Shown here: positions 42,083-44,347 of the stretch, piece after piece | Layout: every line of letters starts with the position of its first letter | Position numbering within the stretch: position 1 is the first letter of the stretch | Assembly: GCA_008107755.1 (NCBI GenBank) | Contig: VIRH01000069.1 | Coordinates: forward strand, 1 to 44,347 | Direction of reading: 5' to 3' | Source: Rhodobacterales bacterium | Lineage (GTDB): Bacteria > Pseudomonadota > Alphaproteobacteria > Rhizobiales > Stappiaceae | Length of the DNA: 44,347 nucleotides | Position numbers and translations under genes: made by a program | The notes under the pieces: generated by a model | The model's database searches: none | The model's input: only the letters and a program-made list of their open reading frames with translations | What the model was told of the DNA's origin: nothing

Positions 42083-43774
42083 TCAGGCGGCTTCGACGCT
42101 GTTGGTCTTGACCCCGTTGATGTAGACCGCGATCTGCTCTCTCAGGTTCGTTGCCTGCTGGTCCAGGGACTGCGCCGACGAAGAGACGGCAGTCGAGGTC
42201 TGGTTCGTCTGCTCAGCCGCCTGGGAAACCTCGGTGATATTCAGGGACACATTGTTGGTCCCTTCCGCGGCTTCCTGCACGTTGCGGGCAATCTCGGCTG
42301 TTGCCGCGCCCTGCTGTTCAACGGCAGCGGAGATGGTCGACGTGATCTCGTTGATCTTCGCAACCGTGTCGGTGATCTCGTTGATCGCCGATACTGCTGC
42401 TCCCGTTTCCGTCTGAATGCTGGAGATCTGTGTCGAGATCTCTTCAGTCGCCTTGGAGGTCTGCGTGGCGAGTTCCTTCACTTCCGCCGCAACGACCGCA
42501 AAGCCCCTGCCCGCTTCTCCGGCCCGTGCTGCCTCGATCGTTGCGTTCAGCGCGAGAAGGTTCGTCTGCTCCGCGATTGCCTGAATGAGGTTCACCACAT
42601 CACCGATACGGCTTGCTGCTTCCGACAGGCCGCGGACACGCTCGTTGGTCGTGCCGGCCTGAGTTGCTGCACGGGACGCCACCTCGGCCGAGATAACGAC
42701 CTGCCGGTTGATTTCATTGACCGATGCAGACAGCTCTTCCGCCGCTGCGGAAACGGTTTCGACGTTGTGGGAAGCATTGGCGGCCGCGCTTTCAACGAAA
42801 CGGCCGCGCTCGGAGGTATGTTCCGCGCCCTGGCTCAACTGTGTCGAGGCGGACTTCAGATCCGTCACCGACGCAGTGATCAGCTCGAGCATGTCATGAA
42901 CCTGGGTCTCGAATGCACCGGACAGGGTCTGGATGTTGTGCGCACGCTCCACATCCAGCTTGCGCCGTTCGGCATCACCTGCCGCAAGCTCTTTCCGGCT
43001 CCGCTCGTTGCGGACGAAGGCCCCCATTGCCTTTGCCATGTCACCGATCTCATCGGCCCGGTCCGTTTCGTCGACGGTGATGTCGGTGTTGCCCTCGTGA
43101 AGCTCGCGCATGTTTTCGGTCAGCGCCTTCAGCGGCCGGGCAACATTCCGGATGATGGCGAAGGAGATCAGAACGGCAATCGCGCCACCGACAAGAATGA
43201 TTGCGATCAGCTGAATTGCGTTGTTCCAGAAGGTTTCCTTCACGTCGGTGACATAAAGACCGGTGCCGAAGACCCAGCCCCAGGGCTCGAAGGTCTGAGC
43301 CCAGGAGATCTTCTCCAGGGGCTTATCGCCACCGAGGCGGGCGACCAGGTAATCCACGCTGCCGCCGCCGGCCTTCGCAGCCGCGATCATTTCGCGGATC
43401 TGATACTTGCCGTTCGCGTCCTTGCTGCCCAAACCGTTCTTGCCGACCTTCTTGGGATCGTTCGCGATGAGCCGAGTGCCATCAAGCAAATAGGCAAAGA
43501 CGTAGTTGTCGTCTTCGTAGCGAAGCGCTCCGATCAGTTCCCTGGCACGCTCTTGTGCCTCTTCCTTGGACAGTTCGCCCGAGAGTTCCTTCTCGTGATA
43601 GAACTTCGACGCAGAAAGCGCCATCTCAACCACGGACTGTGTCTGCCGGATACGCTCATCGAACAAGGCGGTGTTCAATGCCGACAGACTGACGCCTGCA
43701 ACGATAAGAGAGAGTACGGTTAGGGTAATTACCGGCAGCCAGAACTTGACGCCGAGACCAATGCGATTGAGCAT
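42083..43774 (-). CDS. methyl-accepting chemotaxis protein with sCache sensor
   Basis: 563 residues. The order is membrane span (about 12-33), a periplasmic single-Cache_2 domain (about 40-185, [22 protein letters not shown] and [14 protein letters not shown]), a second span (186-208), HAMP (209-262), and a cytoplasmic coiled coil with the signalling tip [28 protein letters not shown] region near 402-430. It reports a small ligand, often an organic or amino acid for this Cache type, to CheA. No C-terminal CheR-docking pentapeptide. Start at MLNRIGLG: the longer frame crosses the terminator of the upstream gene. A GGGGGG-containing AGGTCCCCCC region precedes the ATG without a classic ribosome site. 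Confidence 0.93.
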   Translation of the reverse strand: MLNRIGLGVKFWLPVITLTVLSLIVAGVSLSALNTALFDERIRQTQSVVEMALSASKFYHEKELSGELSKEEAQERARELIGALRYEDDNYVFAYLLDGTRLIANDPKKVGKNGLGSKDANGKYQIREMIAAAKAGGGSVDYLVARLGGDKPLEKISWAQTFEPWGWVFGTGLYVTDVKETFWNNAIQLIAIILVGGAIAVLISFAIIRNVARPLKALTENMRELHEGNTDITVDETDRADEIGDMAKAMGAFVRNERSRKELAAGDAERRKLDVERAHNIQTLSGAFETQVHDMLELITASVTDLKSASTQLSQGAEHTSERGRFVESAAANASHNVETVSAAAEELSASVNEINRQVVISAEVASRAATQAGTTNERVRGLSEAASRIGDVVNLIQAIAEQTNLLALNATIEAARAGEAGRGFAVVAAEVKELATQTSKATEEISTQISSIQTETGAAVSAINEITDTVAKINEITSTISAAVEQQGAATAEIARNVQEAAEGTNNVSLNITEVSQAAEQTNQTSTAVSSSAQSLDQQATNLREQIAVYINGVKTNSVEAA

Positions 43775-43811
43775 GATGGGGGGACCTAAGTGATTGGTAT
43801 TTCGCTCGTAA

Positions 43812-43840
43812 TTACTCCTCTCCGATTTAACGATGAGTAA
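43812..43840. promoter_or_regulatory. inverted repeat upstream of chemoreceptor gene
   Basis: TTACTC (43812-43817) and GAGTAA (43835-43840), 17 bases apart in an AT-rich leader 38-66 bases before the ATG. It could bind a dimeric regulator; no promoter could be fixed around it. Confidence 0.3.
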
Positions 43841-43922
43841 ATCCATGCTCAAAAAATGTTCACGTCCAGAATTAAATTTATCTGGTGAACTGTTGGTCCG
43901 ATCGTTCTTTATTTCGCCAGCT

Positions 43923-43949
43923 AAAAAACGCCCGCTGGTTGAGCGGGCG
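43923..43949 (-). terminator. Rho-independent terminator after gene remnant
   Basis: CGCCCGCT-ggttg-AGCGGGCG, eight-base perfect arms (43929-43936, 43942-43949), followed on the minus strand by six T. It lies 23 bases past the stop of the truncated gene at 43972-44220 and shows that this was once an expressed unit. Confidence 0.87.
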
Positions 43950-43971
43950 TCCAAACATTTCTGACGTCAAG

Positions 43972-44220
43972 TCAGTTCAAGTCGAAGGTTTTTGCAAAAT
44001 GAGCAAGAACGGCTTCGTAAGATGCTTCGGCCGCTGCGGCATTTCCACCAACGTGAGGCCCGAGCACGACGCACTGGTCCTGATAGGTAAACAGCTTTCC
44101 GGTCTCGAGGTTCATGAGAACTCCGTTTTCGCCTTCCTCGATCTTGCAGTCCCTCGCCGTCTGCGCGGACTTAGACTGAAGCGATTTTCCGAAGAGAGTT
44201 GGAACATCAAATCCGTGCTC
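43972..44220 (-). pseudogene. 3' remnant of a gene cut by an IS3-family element
   Basis: An open frame of 82 residues with no start at its upstream end: it runs directly into the IS inverted repeat at 44222. Readable parts are HGFDVPTLFGKSLQSK, then NGVLMNLETGKLFTYQDQCV and a helical tail ending AHFAKTFDLN, followed by a good terminator. An internal ATG could give a 48-residue product. Family not recognised. The 5' part should lie beyond the element, outside the window. Confidence 0.6.
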
Positions 44221-44221
44221 G

Positions 44222-44347
44222 TGAACCGCGCCGAGTTTGCCGGAGGCTGTTTGGTTTAAGTTATGCGGCCACGGCTGGTTGTTCCAGCGAGGCGTAGTAT
44301 TGTTCTTCCGCTTCAGCCGGAGGGATGTTTCCTATTGGCTCCAGCAA
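44222..44347 (-). mobile_element. IS3-family insertion sequence, right end (partial)
   Basis: The element enters from the right edge. Its terminal inverted repeat starts TGAACCGCGCCGAGTTTGCC at 44222, the TGAACCGC..CGGAGG form of many alphaproteobacterial IS3-family ends, and it contains the last codons of the transposase. The possible target-duplicated bases at the junction lie around 44217-44221; the other copy is outside the window. Confidence 0.78.
44261..44347 (-). CDS. IS3-family transposase OrfB, C-terminal end (partial)
   Basis: Only the last 28 residues are in the window: LEPIGNIPPAEAEEQYYASL and a short tail ending VAA before TAA. NIPPAEAE-YYA is the standard ending of IS3-family OrfB (DDE transposase, rve domain). 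The catalytic DDE residues lie outside, so whether it is active cannot be judged. Confidence 0.85.
   Translation of the reverse strand: MLEPIGNIPPAEAEEQYYASLEQPAVAA

Overview
This GC-rich window looks like a chromosomal segment of a marine or host-associated alphaproteobacterium (Hyphomicrobiales), most like Roseibium/Labrenzia. The pointers are an alphaproteobacterial rRNA leader with a boxA, AapJQM-type and Frc/Rbs-type transporters, a 3-/4-hydroxyproline gene set of the kind described in Labrenzia aggregata, and a nonphosphorylative L-fucose pathway. The genus is inferred from gene content only.

Layout. 1-397: promoter, UP region and boxA leader of an rRNA operon running left; the 16S gene lies just outside. 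398-2585: three left-pointing pterin genes (FolB-like, dihydropteroate-synthase-like, FolM/PTR1-like). 2906-3015: a nested palindromic intergenic repeat. 3180-3830: 1-Cys peroxiredoxin. 3989-8405: hydroxyproline operon (4-Hyp 2-epimerase, D-amino-acid dehydrogenase, cis-3-Hyp dehydratase of the enolase superfamily, trans-3-Hyp dehydratase) with a TTGGT-N2-ACCAA operator. 8885-13668: the stress module prkA-yeaH-spoVR, convergent with a Cys-phosphatase gene. 14368-19476: polar amino-acid ABC genes without an ATPase, a divergent GntR regulator with two identical 18-bp operators, and a DHDPS-family lyase/deaminase. 19737-21635: divergent LysR/EamA pair.

21715-29360 is a sugar-acid island. It encodes L-fuconate dehydratase, 2-keto-3-deoxy-L-fuconate dehydrogenase, 2,4-diketo-3-deoxy-L-fuconate hydrolase, a RhaM-family mutarotase, a Gfo/Idh/MocA oxidoreductase, a second enolase-superfamily dehydratase preceded by a 45-residue small ORF, an IclR regulator and a lactonase-type amidohydrolase. 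Together these can take L-fucose (or a similar 6-deoxysugar) to pyruvate and lactate.

29712-38025 is the least explained part: LacI, a sugar-type ABC transporter, a phosphotriesterase-family hydrolase, a GATase-like protein without a nucleophile, a PfkB kinase on the opposite strand, a BtpA/SgcQ-family protein and a TenA-like protein that lacks the thiaminase cysteine. It looks like a complete uptake-and-catabolism unit for an unidentified, perhaps glycosylated, compound, and is the best candidate here for an undescribed pathway.

38072-44347 holds a PhoD-like phosphatase without an export signal, an unrecognised 406-residue protein, a sCache chemoreceptor, and at the right edge the end of an IS3-family element joined to a gene remnant. 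Assignments rest on reading motifs and gene order; no database search was possible.
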